Notes: generated by a model not told the origin, from the sequence alone. A DNA stretch of 64,000 nucleotides from Spongiimicrobium salis (GCF_043678055.1 NZ_JBHEQA010000001.1:496001-560000), one strand, 5' to 3'; numbered from the stretch's first letter, positions 1-9,685 are shown. Translations and numbers: made by a program.

Positions 1-1
1 T

Positions 2-94
2 TTAACGGAAGCTCTTAAATCTATCAGCATTGTTAGGCGCATCATTAGGGAGAAAAAGAGTTACACCAGAAAAGATTCCTATTCTGAAGATTAA
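2..94 (+). CDS. possible C-terminal end of a gene cut by the window edge
   Basis: An open frame enters from the left edge and runs 30 codons to a TAA at 92-94. The tail is basic and helical (contains ALKSISIVRRIIREKKS). Too little is present to name a family. It is listed only because the frame is open at the edge and the NACHT gene that follows is on the same strand. It may be a chance frame. Confidence 0.3.
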   Translation, partial: LTEALKSISIVRRIIREKKSYTRKDSYSED

Positions 95-160
95 CTCAGA
101 AAATTCTTTAAAAGTTATTATTTTTAGGAACCTTCTCATTTCTAAATATGTTATCAAGCT

Positions 161-3100
161 ATGGCGAATAAGTCTTTACAAAAGGAGTACCTCCTATTCA
201 GAACTTTGTTGGAAGACGTATTCGAAGAGGCGGGATTTAAAGACAAAATAAGCCTTGACAATGGCAACAAGAAGTTTAAGTCAATTTCTGAAAAAGTAGA
301 GGTTTCTTCTGCAAGTAAAGTATCTAGAAATACCATAAGGCGCTATGTTAAAATATACCTAGGGAAAATTCCGTTTACCGCAAAAGCCGAGCAATTGGAT
401 GCACTTTGCCATTATACCGGGAGAAAAAGTTGGTGGTCTTTTCTTAAAAATCCGAAAGTTGATTGGAATGTTCTGCGATTAGCACATACGGTTGATATCA
501 ATCCCAAAGAATTAAAAACCCTTAGGGAAAATACAATTCTATACTACCTCAACAAAGAAAAATTTAGATGCATATCCATTGTTGGCGATTTTGAACAGAA
601 ATTCGGGAAACTCCCAATTGAAGATTTTTATACTGATGTTTCTGTACTGGAAAAAGAGGACATTAAATCCCATAAATCAATTTTGGGAAAGGAAAAAAGA
701 ACATATGGGAGCTTCTTGTACAGCGAGAAACTGAACACCAGCAGACAATTGGCCGAAATTGTTTTTTTGAGTAATAAAAGAACTTTGATTCTGGGAAATC
801 CAGGTGTAGGGAAATCAACTTTTGCTAGGTACATTTGCCATAAATGGGCCAAAGGAATTTCACAATCTGAAAAAATTTTTCTTTATATAGACCTTAAAAA
901 TCTAGATTTTGATAAGAACCTAGAATGTATCCCAAATTATATCTACACGGTTTATTTCGAAAAATACGAAACTACCAATAGGGAAGTATGGCCCTATGGC
1001 CCAAATTTACTTTTTGTTTTGGATGGTTTTGATGAAGTTAAAAATCAGCACAAAAAAATAGTTTTTGAGAGTCTTTATCAGTGGATAGATGAACCGCATT
1101 ATATCCTGTTTTCTCGGCCCTATGGTATTCTCAATCAGCAAATATCTTATGATAGTGCATTGGAAATCATAGGATTCAATCCAACAATGCGTCTCAGCTA
1201 TATAGAAAACCTGATGAAGAGGGCCATGGTAGATTTTAGTTTAAAGAAAATCATTAAAACCATTGATGAAAACGGCGTACTTTCTGACTTCTCCTACAAT
1301 CCCTTAATGTTATCTTATATAATGCTCATCTTCATATACCAAGGAGCCAAGGGGCTTAAAAATATTACTTCCGTTTATCATTTACAATCCCAGATATCAG
1401 CTTGGTTCAAAGAGTATCATTTGAGCAAAAAAACAGCATCCATCTCCTTTACGAAAACCATGCAAAAAGCAGAGGCTATGGCCTTGAATATGGAACTCGA
1501 CCAGGAGTATGTAGTTTTGGAAAAAAGCTTTTTTCTAAATGTTGACCAGATTACCAATAGATTATCTAAAATAGGTATTGGCCAAAAGGAAGAATTAGGT
1601 TTAGGATATGAAAAAAATTGGAGGTTTTTTTTCAATAGTGCAAGCTTTCAGGAGTTTTTGGCTGCCAAGGCCGTTATTCCCAATATAGAACCCTTTCATA
1701 TTATAATGTTACTAAAAAATCAGTTGTACTGGAATTTTACGCAAATGATTATTGGAGGCTTAAGCCTTTTTGATAAGGATAGAGTAAATGCCACCTTGGA
1801 GCTTATATTGATCGATTATAAAAAAAGCCGTAAAAAGAACTTGTTTTATCTCTATGTCATTTTACTCGGAGAGACTCCACATGATATTATACATTTTCAT
1901 TTAAAAAGAAAAAAAATCCAGGGCATTGTTAAAAGTCTCCAGAGTACACATCATATCCATAGTTGGTCCATGATGTTAAAACACTCTTTTTTCCAAATTT
2001 ATCATAAGGCAAGTTATGCTCAAAAAGGTTATTTCATAGGAGCTATTCTTGATTTAGCAAAAAAAAGCTTTCAAGATAACCCAGAACATGTATTTCATTA
2101 CATAGACGAAATCGCTTTAAAATTGCAGCTGGCCAAAGACGCTCGTTTTGTAAAAGCCTCTTTAGAACAGATTCTTGCCGTCATTACTAAATATAGAATA
2201 GAAATAGAGACTTACGATCCTTACCTATCCACCTTAAACGATATGCCCAAACAGAATTACTTGGATGATGAGCGTATATCCAGATATATCGGTTTCATTC
2301 ATCTTTTGTTCAAACAACTTGCAATTAGCCCCAAAGGCATTTTAAAAAACTATAAGGATATTCTAACTTCCATTACTGATCTATCTAATACGTTCAAAAC
2401 CCATACCATTCCATTACTCGATAGTATACAGCCCAAATCATATGTAAAATCCCAGTATATAACTTTTCTACATTCCTTGCGGAAAAAATTAAAAACCGGA
2501 TACTATGAGGATAATACGGTTGACATTAATGATAAGGAGCACGACTTAAGTTTATTGGGAATCAAAACTGAAGGATTGGCCTTAAGCTTTAAAGGTTCGA
2601 AAATCGACGAAAAAAATGAGGTTGTCGATCACATATTTGATGGGTTAAATATGGCAAAAAAATTGATTTTTCTATTATCTCAGGATAGCGCAATGGCCCT
2701 AGATCCGTTTATTACAGCAATAAATGAACTTAAAGCAACCAACTTTGTTGGAAATTTGATTGATCTTCTTTTTGAAAATAAAATCATTGAATGGATTGAG
2801 ACTGATGATATGGATGTTGTAGAACACCATATTTTATTGGCCTTGGAAGATTATATAAAACGACTGGATAACTGGGACAAATTCAATAGGTTCTTCAATA
2901 TCCTTTCTTATTTCGAATATGGAAAATACGCCTTAAATAGACATCAAGATACCTTATATATTATTCTAAACGATCTTTTGGAGCGATATGGACCAAGAAT
3001 TGAACGTAAACACACAAAGTTTAAAAGAGGAAATACATCGTCTTATTATACTGATAAGGCCAAAAGCACAATAACTAGACTATTGGAACTTGCCACTTTT

Positions 3101-3868
3101 CCACATAGTAGGTACTTTTTGTTTTTAAAATTGACCCGTTCTCCTTTCATTAAACTTAATTATGTTAAAGAAGAATTAATTCCATTATTGATTATATCAG
3201 GATTATCCAATCATAGTAAAGAAGTTTGGAGCTATGTACATCGTTTGGCTCACGAGGGCAGGATTTCTGAAGTATTAAGTATTCTTGATAAAGAGGAAAT
3301 CTATTCCTACTCCAGCAATTATCCTGAGATTATAAAATTAATGGAGCTGATTGATACCGATATCAAAAATCATACATTTTCATTAGAGAGTCCCACAGAT
3401 ATCCATTATTTTAAAAATTTCTGTCGTATCGGATACCATTTAACACGGGCAATGCTCTATTATAAAAAAACTATTTATCAATATGAACATGAAATCGTCT
3501 GTCAATTGACAGAAATTCTATATAATGAAAATTTAAGGCTTTTTCGAGAACATTTTGCCAATGTAATGATCTATGAACTGGACTATTTTAAACTATTTCC
3601 TTTACAATTAATAGAATTATCGGATGATGAAGAATTGCAGGGAATCCTTCCCCTTAAACAAGTTTATACTTCCTTGGAGGGAGATTTTGATTTTTGTAAT
3701 AACATCCTTAGAGTTTTTAGTTTAGAAAAGATTGAAAACTACCAACCCATTCTTGGGAAACGACTGGTGAATATCATTTTGAAGCATCAACGGGATTATC
3801 TTTCCTTGTTCCAACAGGTGAATGTTCAGGAAATAAAGCAATTACACTCTTCTAATTTATCACCATAG
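161..3868 (+). CDS. NACHT-type STAND NTPase with HTH-like N-terminus
   Basis: A 1235-residue signal-transducing P-loop NTPase with no signal peptide or membrane segment, so probably cytoplasmic. Residues 1-100 form a small helical, HTH-like module (SRNTIRRYV, then LDALCHYTGRKSWWSFL). The P-loop GNPGVGKST is near residue 211, the Walker B-like LLFVLDGFDEV near 285, and the ILFSRP element near 315. This order and spacing are typical of NACHT domains. The remaining 700 or so residues look like helical repeats and would be the sensor. Bacterial NACHT proteins of this build include anti-phage proteins (family knowledge). No nuclease, TIR or other effector is visible, so the output is unknown. The gene stands alone, ahead of a convergent minus-strand cluster. 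The ATG at 161 fits the start of the helical module. Confidence 0.8.
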   Translation: MANKSLQKEYLLFRTLLEDVFEEAGFKDKISLDNGNKKFKSISEKVEVSSASKVSRNTIRRYVKIYLGKIPFTAKAEQLDALCHYTGRKSWWSFLKNPKVDWNVLRLAHTVDINPKELKTLRENTILYYLNKEKFRCISIVGDFEQKFGKLPIEDFYTDVSVLEKEDIKSHKSILGKEKRTYGSFLYSEKLNTSRQLAEIVFLSNKRTLILGNPGVGKSTFARYICHKWAKGISQSEKIFLYIDLKNLDFDKNLECIPNYIYTVYFEKYETTNREVWPYGPNLLFVLDGFDEVKNQHKKIVFESLYQWIDEPHYILFSRPYGILNQQISYDSALEIIGFNPTMRLSYIENLMKRAMVDFSLKKIIKTIDENGVLSDFSYNPLMLSYIMLIFIYQGAKGLKNITSVYHLQSQISAWFKEYHLSKKTASISFTKTMQKAEAMALNMELDQEYVVLEKSFFLNVDQITNRLSKIGIGQKEELGLGYEKNWRFFFNSASFQEFLAAKAVIPNIEPFHIIMLLKNQLYWNFTQMIIGGLSLFDKDRVNATLELILIDYKKSRKKNLFYLYVILLGETPHDIIHFHLKRKKIQGIVKSLQSTHHIHSWSMMLKHSFFQIYHKASYAQKGYFIGAILDLAKKSFQDNPEHVFHYIDEIALKLQLAKDARFVKASLEQILAVITKYRIEIETYDPYLSTLNDMPKQNYLDDERISRYIGFIHLLFKQLAISPKGILKNYKDILTSITDLSNTFKTHTIPLLDSIQPKSYVKSQYITFLHSLRKKLKTGYYEDNTVDINDKEHDLSLLGIKTEGLALSFKGSKIDEKNEVVDHIFDGLNMAKKLIFLLSQDSAMALDPFITAINELKATNFVGNLIDLLFENKIIEWIETDDMDVVEHHILLALEDYIKRLDNWDKFNRFFNILSYFEYGKYALNRHQDTLYIILNDLLERYGPRIERKHTKFKRGNTSSYYTDKAKSTITRLLELATFPHSRYFLFLKLTRSPFIKLNYVKEELIPLLIISGLSNHSKEVWSYVHRLAHEGRISEVLSILDKEEIYSYSSNYPEIIKLMELIDTDIKNHTFSLESPTDIHYFKNFCRIGYHLTRAMLYYKKTIYQYEHEIVCQLTEILYNENLRLFREHFANVMIYELDYFKLFPLQLIELSDDEELQGILPLKQVYTSLEGDFDFCNNILRVFSLEKIENYQPILGKRLVNIILKHQRDYLSLFQQVNVQEIKQLHSSNLSP

Positions 3869-3987
3869 GTGGGGCTTGTGTCGTTCGCTCTGGCTATTCA
3901 CATATGTGACCACACTAATTTTCTCAGCTGACTACAATTTCCTTGCATGTACCGTTAAACTATATATTTTTCTTGAACTTAAGCAAT

Positions 3988-4015
3988 ATGCCCCGAAAGA
4001 ATTCTTCCGAGGCAT
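3988..4015. terminator. probable bidirectional terminator between convergent genes
   Basis: A 28-bp imperfect palindrome centred on AAGAATTCTT, with outer arms ATGCC and GGCAT and two mismatched pairs. It lies between the stop of the NACHT gene (3868) and the stop of the minus-strand gene at 4090. The T-run after it is weak, so intrinsic termination is inferred from position and symmetry. Confidence 0.45.
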
Positions 4016-4089
4016 TATCGTTTAATTTAGTACCAAATCTTTAGTATTTAAGTGAAAGAAAATGACTAGATAGTATTTAAAACCCATTA

Positions 4090-5766
4090 CTACTTTTTCT
4101 CCCCCGTTCCTGCAAAATTGTAAGTCAAAGAGATGAAGGGACGTGCTCTGAATACATCGGAAGTCAACTGTTCATCATTAACTCCACTAAAGAAACTGGA
4201 ATCCATAGCCTCATTAAGAGTATACTTGGGCAAGAGTCTTTCCACCCTTCCAAACACCACCCCGCTTGAAATTACGATTCGCGATTCTCTTCCTATTGTG
4301 GCTCCCAAACCAATGGGAAAGCTGACGATGTTACTATTATCCAATACAAAACCAAAACTGACCACAGGATTTACATAGTTAAACCATCGGGTATAGGCAT
4401 GGGCCATAAGGGAAATCCCAAAATTAAAGGGATCGGAATTGGCCTCAATCACCCTTTGTCTAGTCATCATATCCCCTCCACCATTCATATCCATGTTTTG
4501 TTCAGCAGACACATCGACAATCTGAAATTTGTCATCTGTTAAATAGGAAAGCACAAAACCGGTACTAAAATCTATCTTAAAACCACATTTTATCCTGTAA
4601 GTAAAAGAATTTAGGTCTACTTCTGTACCGTCTGACTTGGTTGCTTTTATGTCTAGTTTAAGTGCATCTGCATCCTTGACCTGAATAGGTAAGCTAATAC
4701 CATTACTGTAATTATTGAGATAATACAGATTGGACATGATCAACTTTATATGATCTTCATAAAAATTTAGCTTTTCAAGAACTTGTTGAAATTCAGATAC
4801 CAAAAGATTGCTCGATATTTCAAAGATTTTGGCATATTTGTCTAGAGCGTCGTTCAAATCTTTTTCAACTTCAAGAGAATACTTTGTGGTAGTCTTTAAC
4901 TGATAGACATACTTCTCTAATTGAGTTTCAAAGTCGTTGATATATTTTTCGGTATTGGTGGCAAGCGTATCTTTAACCCCAGCCGCGGTAGGTTTAGCAG
5001 TTTTATCCTCATTGACTTCTTTTTCTTCTTTTTTATCCAACCCCAATAAGTCTATAAACTGCTGCTGCCCTTCTAAATTGTAATTCTCAAAAGAGGGAGT
5101 AATACTTATGGACTTGTATTTTTTCTCGTAATTTAAAAAGCGAAAAGCTACGTTTTCATCTGGTTTCAACCTTCTGTTCTTAGGTTTGGGGTTTAGAAAA
5201 TCATAAGTAATTAAGGTGCTTTCCCCTGCAAAATTTATCTGTTTTGGAAAAAATTGTTCTGTTTTATAGGTTTTTGGGTCAATGGGATTGAGTTCTCTTC
5301 TGGATTTATTGGGATCTTTTGTTTCAACTTGGCCTAGAGCAATATCTTTAGGAGCAATTGCGCTAAGACTTATAACAGTTCCACTTATTGGACAACCATT
5401 ACCCTTGTCCACTTTTACATTTTTGTAAATCTGTAACTGATCTCCTTTCTTTATAAAACTATCTCCATAAGACATATCGTCAAAATCTATTTTTTTACAT
5501 TTTGCACCTTTAGCCGTTGGTATAAAATATAGAGAATACACGGAATCCTTGATTTTATCGATTAGTTTAAATCCCCTACCAACCAAGTGAACTTCTCCAT
5601 TTGCGGTGTACTCTAATTTGTCCTTTTTGTATTGATAAACGATTTTAAGTTTTCCTACAGAATCTTTTTCTAGCGTTAAGGTTGCTTTTTCGGTATCTTC
5701 TTGGGAAAATAGGGTAAAACAGGATAAGACAATTGCCATCTGTAGAATAGTAATCATTGTTTTCAT
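4090..5766 (-). CDS. secreted protein of unknown function, partner of the membrane protease
   Basis: 558 residues with an N-terminal signal peptide (hydrophobic stretch IAIVLSCFTLFS, then polar). The middle, about residues 245-330, is charged and coiled-coil-like. The C-terminal 150 residues alternate hydrophobic and polar residues with many glycines (FGFVLDNSNIVSFPIGLGATIG, split here by family resemblance only) and end in aromatic residues, as in outer-membrane barrel proteins. The start codon overlaps the stop of the upstream trypsin-like gene by 4 bp, so the two are translationally coupled. No family was recognised. An envelope-exposed partner or substrate of that protease is an inference from coupling alone. 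Confidence 0.6.
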   Translation of the reverse strand: MKTMITILQMAIVLSCFTLFSQEDTEKATLTLEKDSVGKLKIVYQYKKDKLEYTANGEVHLVGRGFKLIDKIKDSVYSLYFIPTAKGAKCKKIDFDDMSYGDSFIKKGDQLQIYKNVKVDKGNGCPISGTVISLSAIAPKDIALGQVETKDPNKSRRELNPIDPKTYKTEQFFPKQINFAGESTLITYDFLNPKPKNRRLKPDENVAFRFLNYEKKYKSISITPSFENYNLEGQQQFIDLLGLDKKEEKEVNEDKTAKPTAAGVKDTLATNTEKYINDFETQLEKYVYQLKTTTKYSLEVEKDLNDALDKYAKIFEISSNLLVSEFQQVLEKLNFYEDHIKLIMSNLYYLNNYSNGISLPIQVKDADALKLDIKATKSDGTEVDLNSFTYRIKCGFKIDFSTGFVLSYLTDDKFQIVDVSAEQNMDMNGGGDMMTRQRVIEANSDPFNFGISLMAHAYTRWFNYVNPVVSFGFVLDNSNIVSFPIGLGATIGRESRIVISSGVVFGRVERLLPKYTLNEAMDSSFFSGVNDEQLTSDVFRARPFISLTYNFAGTGEKK

Positions 5767-7571
5767 ATTTCTAAAGTTTTAAGTGGATAGATAAATTTTA
5801 TTTCCCTGAATTCATCAAGTATGTTTTTCAAGGGTACAACAAGGGTATCTCCGTTGATTGTGTCCTCCTTGGCAACTACAATACCTATAGGAAGCTTATC
5901 TCCTCGACGATATACACAACAGCCTGAATCACCCTCTACACTGAGGCCCGTTTCTGGAATAAATTCGTTGACAGCGAACAAAAAATTAAGTTCATGAGAA
6001 TAACTCCCATCCCTATTGGGCTGTTTATAACCTCTGTAGTCTATTTTATAAGCTTGATTAACAGCTTTAACCTGACCATATCGAAGTTTTTTGGACTGTT
6101 GTCCGTATAGCACAATATTTAATCCGTTTTCAATTTTTGAAGGAACACTTCCGGCATCAATTGGTCTTTCCAGATCAAAATCGCTCAAATCAATGTTTTC
6201 ATTTAGGGCAATAAGGGCTGCATCAATATAATAATCGATAACTCCTTCATGAATTTCCCCTATTTGCTTTGTACCCTGATTTACATTCTTATGAACATTT
6301 GGGGTTATTCTGAAGTTCTTAAAATCATGTTTATTATGTTTTAGCACATGATAGCAGGTAAGAAGGTATTTGAGTCCGTTGTTCTTCTTAACAACAACGG
6401 AAAAAGACCCCCGTTGGGCATCTAGAGAGCTATTACCAATAGTAACATTCCAATCTATTTTAGGAGAAGCCAATAATTGGGCAAAATTCCCTACTTTCTT
6501 AATCTTATATGGAATTTCTATGATATCCCCTGTTTTGTTTTCTGATTTGAAATAAGAGGTGAGATCAATATTTTCATCTTTTATAGCCACTTCTATATGT
6601 TCTATATATCTTCCATTGATCTGTTCCAGAACAATTCCGCTTCCCACAACTTCCTTGACCTGATGTAATTCTTTTCGTTTCTCCTCCAAATGGTGACGAA
6701 CCTGATAATTTTCTAGAAAAGACAACACTTGTTCGGCATTCTGAAGGGAATAAAAATTTTTGTCCCTTACTGCCTGTCCAGTACGCTTTACAGAATAGAC
6801 CAAATCCAACAGGTCATGAAAAAATTTGGAGCCAAAGGAAAGAAAGAAACCTACTAGCACATAGCTTAAAAAGGCATATACCTCCTCAGCAGCAATAGAG
6901 GTACCCAAACTTTTTGAAATACCTGAAAAAAAAGGATTTATTTCAGCTTTGCTTTCTAAAAAGTCTTTCAATTTAAAAACGTTCACATTAAAAGATGAAG
7001 CAAAAAGAAATCCAACAAAAAAGGCCAAAAGGTTAATTTGAGAATTGTTTTTCTTGGTATGTGAAGCAGAAAATTGTCTTTGTATAACATTTGGAATCGT
7101 CAAAAAAGTAGGTTCTCCCATTATACTGGTCTTATACATTGGAAAGGCAACTTTTATGATATTCAAACTTAGTAGTGCAAGAACAAAAAGCAACTCTAAA
7201 AGCAGCATTAGGCCATAGAATATTGGGGCTAAAAGGAAAACCACAACAATCAATGCCATTAAAATAACCCGTACCAGAGTATACCACCTTATATTACTAA
7301 AAGGAAAAGGTGGAAGCGATATCCAACGGAAATAATCATTTAGCAAAATCCAAGTATTTAGAATAAGGAGAAAAAATAGCAGAAGAGAAGTCCATACATT
7401 GTCGTTTGGATATAGCTCATTTGCAATACAGATCTGCAATAACAAGATCAATCCTATAATAAAGTAGTTTGCCCTTACCGTATAATCACGTATAAACTGG
7501 GTGGTCTTCTCTGTAATTAAACTTAATGCAAAGAGAATAGTGACAAAAACAACAATATCATCATTTTCCAT
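5763..7571 (-). CDS. multi-pass membrane protein with C-terminal trypsin-like serine protease domain
   Basis: 602 residues. The first 280 hold about seven hydrophobic segments, for example DIVVFVTILFALSLI, YFIIGLILLLQICIA and FLSYVLVGFFLSFGS. The C-terminal 230 residues read as a chymotrypsin-fold protease: His in LTCYHVLKHN (about 406), Asp in YYIDAALIAL (about 451) and Ser in VEGDSGCCVYRRG (about 548), followed by IGIVVAKED. The full triad is present, so it should be active. The side of the membrane bearing the protease cannot be fixed from the sequence. It is first in a two-gene operon with the secreted protein at 4090. An 18-bp NarL-like dyad lies 85 bp upstream of its ATG. Confidence 0.8.
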   Translation of the reverse strand: MENDDIVVFVTILFALSLITEKTTQFIRDYTVRANYFIIGLILLLQICIANELYPNDNVWTSLLLFFLLILNTWILLNDYFRWISLPPFPFSNIRWYTLVRVILMALIVVVFLLAPIFYGLMLLLELLFVLALLSLNIIKVAFPMYKTSIMGEPTFLTIPNVIQRQFSASHTKKNNSQINLLAFFVGFLFASSFNVNVFKLKDFLESKAEINPFFSGISKSLGTSIAAEEVYAFLSYVLVGFFLSFGSKFFHDLLDLVYSVKRTGQAVRDKNFYSLQNAEQVLSFLENYQVRHHLEEKRKELHQVKEVVGSGIVLEQINGRYIEHIEVAIKDENIDLTSYFKSENKTGDIIEIPYKIKKVGNFAQLLASPKIDWNVTIGNSSLDAQRGSFSVVVKKNNGLKYLLTCYHVLKHNKHDFKNFRITPNVHKNVNQGTKQIGEIHEGVIDYYIDAALIALNENIDLSDFDLERPIDAGSVPSKIENGLNIVLYGQQSKKLRYGQVKAVNQAYKIDYRGYKQPNRDGSYSHELNFLFAVNEFIPETGLSVEGDSGCCVYRRGDKLPIGIVVAKEDTINGDTLVVPLKNILDEFREIKFIYPLKTLEI

Positions 7572-7655
7572 AAAAATAATTTTTTGGTGTTGTTATTTAC
7601 TTAAAGGCGCGAAAGGTATATGTATGCAATTTGGTCAAATTCAAAGTGATTTACC

Positions 7656-7673
7656 ATACCTATTAGTGGGGAT
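7656..7673. promoter_or_regulatory. NarL-type dyad ATACCT-N6-GGGGAT upstream of the membrane protease
   Basis: Reads ATACCT ATTAGT GGGGAT on the plus strand. In 7-2-7 form it is TACCTAT-TA-GTGGGGA, and its left heptamer matches the classical NarL heptamer TACYYMT. It is 85 bp upstream of the ATG at 7571 and belongs to a set of seven similar dyads in this window. Confidence 0.55.
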
Positions 7674-7753
7674 TTTCAACCAAATCCATTGGGAATTTCT
7701 TTTGCTGATTATTGTATTTTGGGAAGCTTAAAAGAATTTAAAACGTTCAAAAC

Positions 7754-8045
7754 CTAAACCAGAATCCCCATAATCATTGTGGGTTCTTTACTCAAAACGT
7801 TAGCTACCGTAAAATTACCTTCCATATGCTCAGGTCGTTTTTCAATAGTACGCAATCCCATGCTCGAATCCGAAGTATTAATTTCTGATAATTAGAAGCC
7901 TTTTCTACTATACTCTACCAAAATATTCAAGTCATCCTAGTGCTGTGTCATGTGAATACTGGCTTGGGTAACACTTGGCATGTTTTAAACTTTGGTCACC
8001 AATTCCTGAACCATTTCAAAAAGGATAGCTCTAGCGAATTTTCAT
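7754..8045 (-). pseudogene. decayed C-terminal ATPase part of a TPR-HisKA_3 sensor kinase
   Basis: Conceptual translation of the minus strand matches the last 95 or so residues of the two intact kinases at 10968 and 16800. Recognisable pieces are YENSLEL, MVQELVTKV, MTQH, LNILVEY, MGLRTIEKRPEHMEGNFTV and a final TAG at the equivalent position. There is a one-base frameshift near 8022 and several in-frame stops. The homologous region begins at the 3' end of the gene at 8056, so a third kinase once followed that gene. It fills most of the 484-bp gap between 7572 and 8055; the rest holds the upstream region of the protease gene. Confidence 0.8.
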
Positions 8046-8055
8046 AAAGATTCAC

Positions 8056-8724
8056 TCATTGGTCAATAGTTTTTTCTGGCGGCTCAAAACTATTTTGAAT
8101 AGTTTCCAGAGGACTTTTCTCGGTAATGATGGTTTGCAGATAAAATCCAGAAGTAGAAAGTGCAATTATGGTACTATAAATAATGACGACGTACAATAGC
8201 GTAATTATAGCCTTAACAACTTCTATAGCCCAAGGGCTCCATATGCGTTTTTTGTCCACACCATTTTCAAGGAGCTCCTGAGGTCCTGTGAGTCCTTCCT
8301 TTTGAATATCTTTTTTGGCCAATGCAGAAACCCACAAACCACCAAAAAACGAAGAAGATCTAGTCATTCTCTTACCATCTTCAGCAGCAATGGGTGTGGT
8401 AAATGAATATGCATTGAAAATAGCATTGTATAAGAGGTATGCTATAAAAGCTATTATTACCGTGGCTATGATATTGTTTTCATAAGATTGTACATTTTCA
8501 GTATTCATTTTCACTGCTATAAAAACAACATAAATTGAAATCATAGTAATTAAAATTCCTCTCGCGGATGTAGTTATATCTTCGGGCAGCTTAAAACTCC
8601 CGCTTCCTTTCCAAAGTAAATTCCAAACTGCCAACACAAAACTTACCAATGCTGTAATTATGGTTAAGATTCCAGAAAAAATAGTATTCTCAGTTGTTTC
8701 TTGTACTATGATAATGGTATCCAT
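8056..8724 (-). CDS. four-helix inner membrane protein of unknown function
   Basis: 222 residues with four clear hydrophobic segments: FSGILTIITALVSFVLAVW (about 18-36), GILITMISIYVVFIAV (about 55-70), IIATVIIAFIAYLLYNAIF (about 83-101) and VVKAIITLLYVVIIYSTIIAL (about 170-190, one stretch described in part). No catalytic motif is visible. It starts 2 bp after the stop of the 256-residue gene, so they are one operon. A kinase remnant follows directly, so the ancestral order was probably 256 aa, membrane protein, sensor kinase. No family was recognised. Confidence 0.55.
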   Translation of the reverse strand: MDTIIIVQETTENTIFSGILTIITALVSFVLAVWNLLWKGSGSFKLPEDITTSARGILITMISIYVVFIAVKMNTENVQSYENNIIATVIIAFIAYLLYNAIFNAYSFTTPIAAEDGKRMTRSSSFFGGLWVSALAKKDIQKEGLTGPQELLENGVDKKRIWSPWAIEVVKAIITLLYVVIIYSTIIALSTSGFYLQTIITEKSPLETIQNSFEPPEKTIDQ

Positions 8725-8726
8725 AC

Positions 8727-9497
8727 CTATACGTTTAAGTTTATTTGTGCTTCTGACTTAATATGGTGAACTACAGGAACTATATGCTGGGAGAATTTAC
8801 CTCCGGATACTCTAAATTGGTAGAGTCCTGGTTTTACCTTGTTCTTTACCGGTGAGGTCGGGGAACCAAAATAAATCCATCTCACCATATAACGAGTACT
8901 AATTTCTACGGTAAGATTTGGTGTAATCGTATGAACTTCTACTGGAAATCCAGTATTGCTCGAATATAAAGCGCTATTATTCATAAATACACTTAGATTC
9001 ACTTTTTTACCAAGGAATTTGATTTGTCTAGGTTCTGATTTATCCAATGATTGGTTATCGGCTTCCCGAACAAGATCGATTCTCGACTGTATGAACCTGG
9101 AAAGTTGCAATGCAAGGCTTCGTTTAATTTTTTTAGGTGCAACCAATTTGTATTCCTTCGTATTTTCAATTTTGCTTACTATTTCATCTCCTAATATAGG
9201 AAGCGCGGTGATGTCTTTATCTTTTTGAAAATCATCTTCAAGCACATCCAAAAGGTCCATTGGTAACCATTCTCCATTTAGTTCTTGGCATGGGTAGTTT
9301 AAAATTTTATGATTTTTGCTCAAAAACTCATGCTGATCTCTAAGGTTGTTTAGATTTTGAACAATATCATAAAGTAAGTGCTCTTCTGGTATTTCTGCTA
9401 TATCATTGATATTGTCCTTATTAAGCTTTTCCGGGAATAAGGCATAATCCGCTAGGGTTTCGGCAATCGGCAAAACTGAGTACTGGGGTTTATTCAT
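8727..9497 (-). CDS. uncharacterised protein of the protease cluster
   Basis: 256 residues, no signal peptide and no membrane segment, so probably cytoplasmic. The first 150 residues are acidic and helical. The last 100 are beta-rich (VNLSVFMNNSALY, VEISTRYMVRWIYFG, GLYQFRVSGGKFSQ). That layout could fit a helical adaptor plus a beta domain, but no family was recognised. It is first in an operon with the four-helix membrane protein. The dyad ATCCCC-N6-GGGGAT lies 64 bp upstream of the ATG, so it probably has its own promoter although the metalloprotease gene is upstream. Confidence 0.55.
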   Translation of the reverse strand: MNKPQYSVLPIAETLADYALFPEKLNKDNINDIAEIPEEHLLYDIVQNLNNLRDQHEFLSKNHKILNYPCQELNGEWLPMDLLDVLEDDFQKDKDITALPILGDEIVSKIENTKEYKLVAPKKIKRSLALQLSRFIQSRIDLVREADNQSLDKSEPRQIKFLGKKVNLSVFMNNSALYSSNTGFPVEVHTITPNLTVEISTRYMVRWIYFGSPTSPVKNKVKPGLYQFRVSGGKFSQHIVPVVHHIKSEAQINLNV

Positions 9498-9560
9498 TAG
9501 TAAAAAATGGATTGGTTAACAGTATTGCTTGCAAGTAATCTAAAGTTGAGTATAAAAAAA

Positions 9561-9578
9561 ATCCCCAATGATGGGGAT
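9561..9578. promoter_or_regulatory. NarL-type dyad ATCCCC-N6-GGGGAT, possibly doubling as a terminator
   Basis: A perfect dyad with half-sites ATCCCC and GGGGAT and spacer AATGAT. The arms extend by A and T runs to 9558-9581, and the minus strand has a T-run after the hairpin. It could therefore terminate the metalloprotease transcript (stop at 9686). Its 18-bp spacing and its position 64 bp upstream of the next gene match the other dyads in the set, so both roles are possible. Confidence 0.5.
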
Positions 9579-9685
9579 TTTTGATATTTTTTCCTTGAAC
9601 AACTACCTTCTAACTATTTAAGACAACCTTATTTGGAATAATTTTTACAGGTACTTCTCAATCAATACTATGACAGAAAAAATCA

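Noticed and set aside
9558..9581. Reading this hairpin only as an intrinsic terminator of the metalloprotease gene
   Set aside because: The core is an exact 18-bp member of the dyad set and lies at the usual distance from the next gene, so a purely terminator reading is not justified; both roles are kept open.
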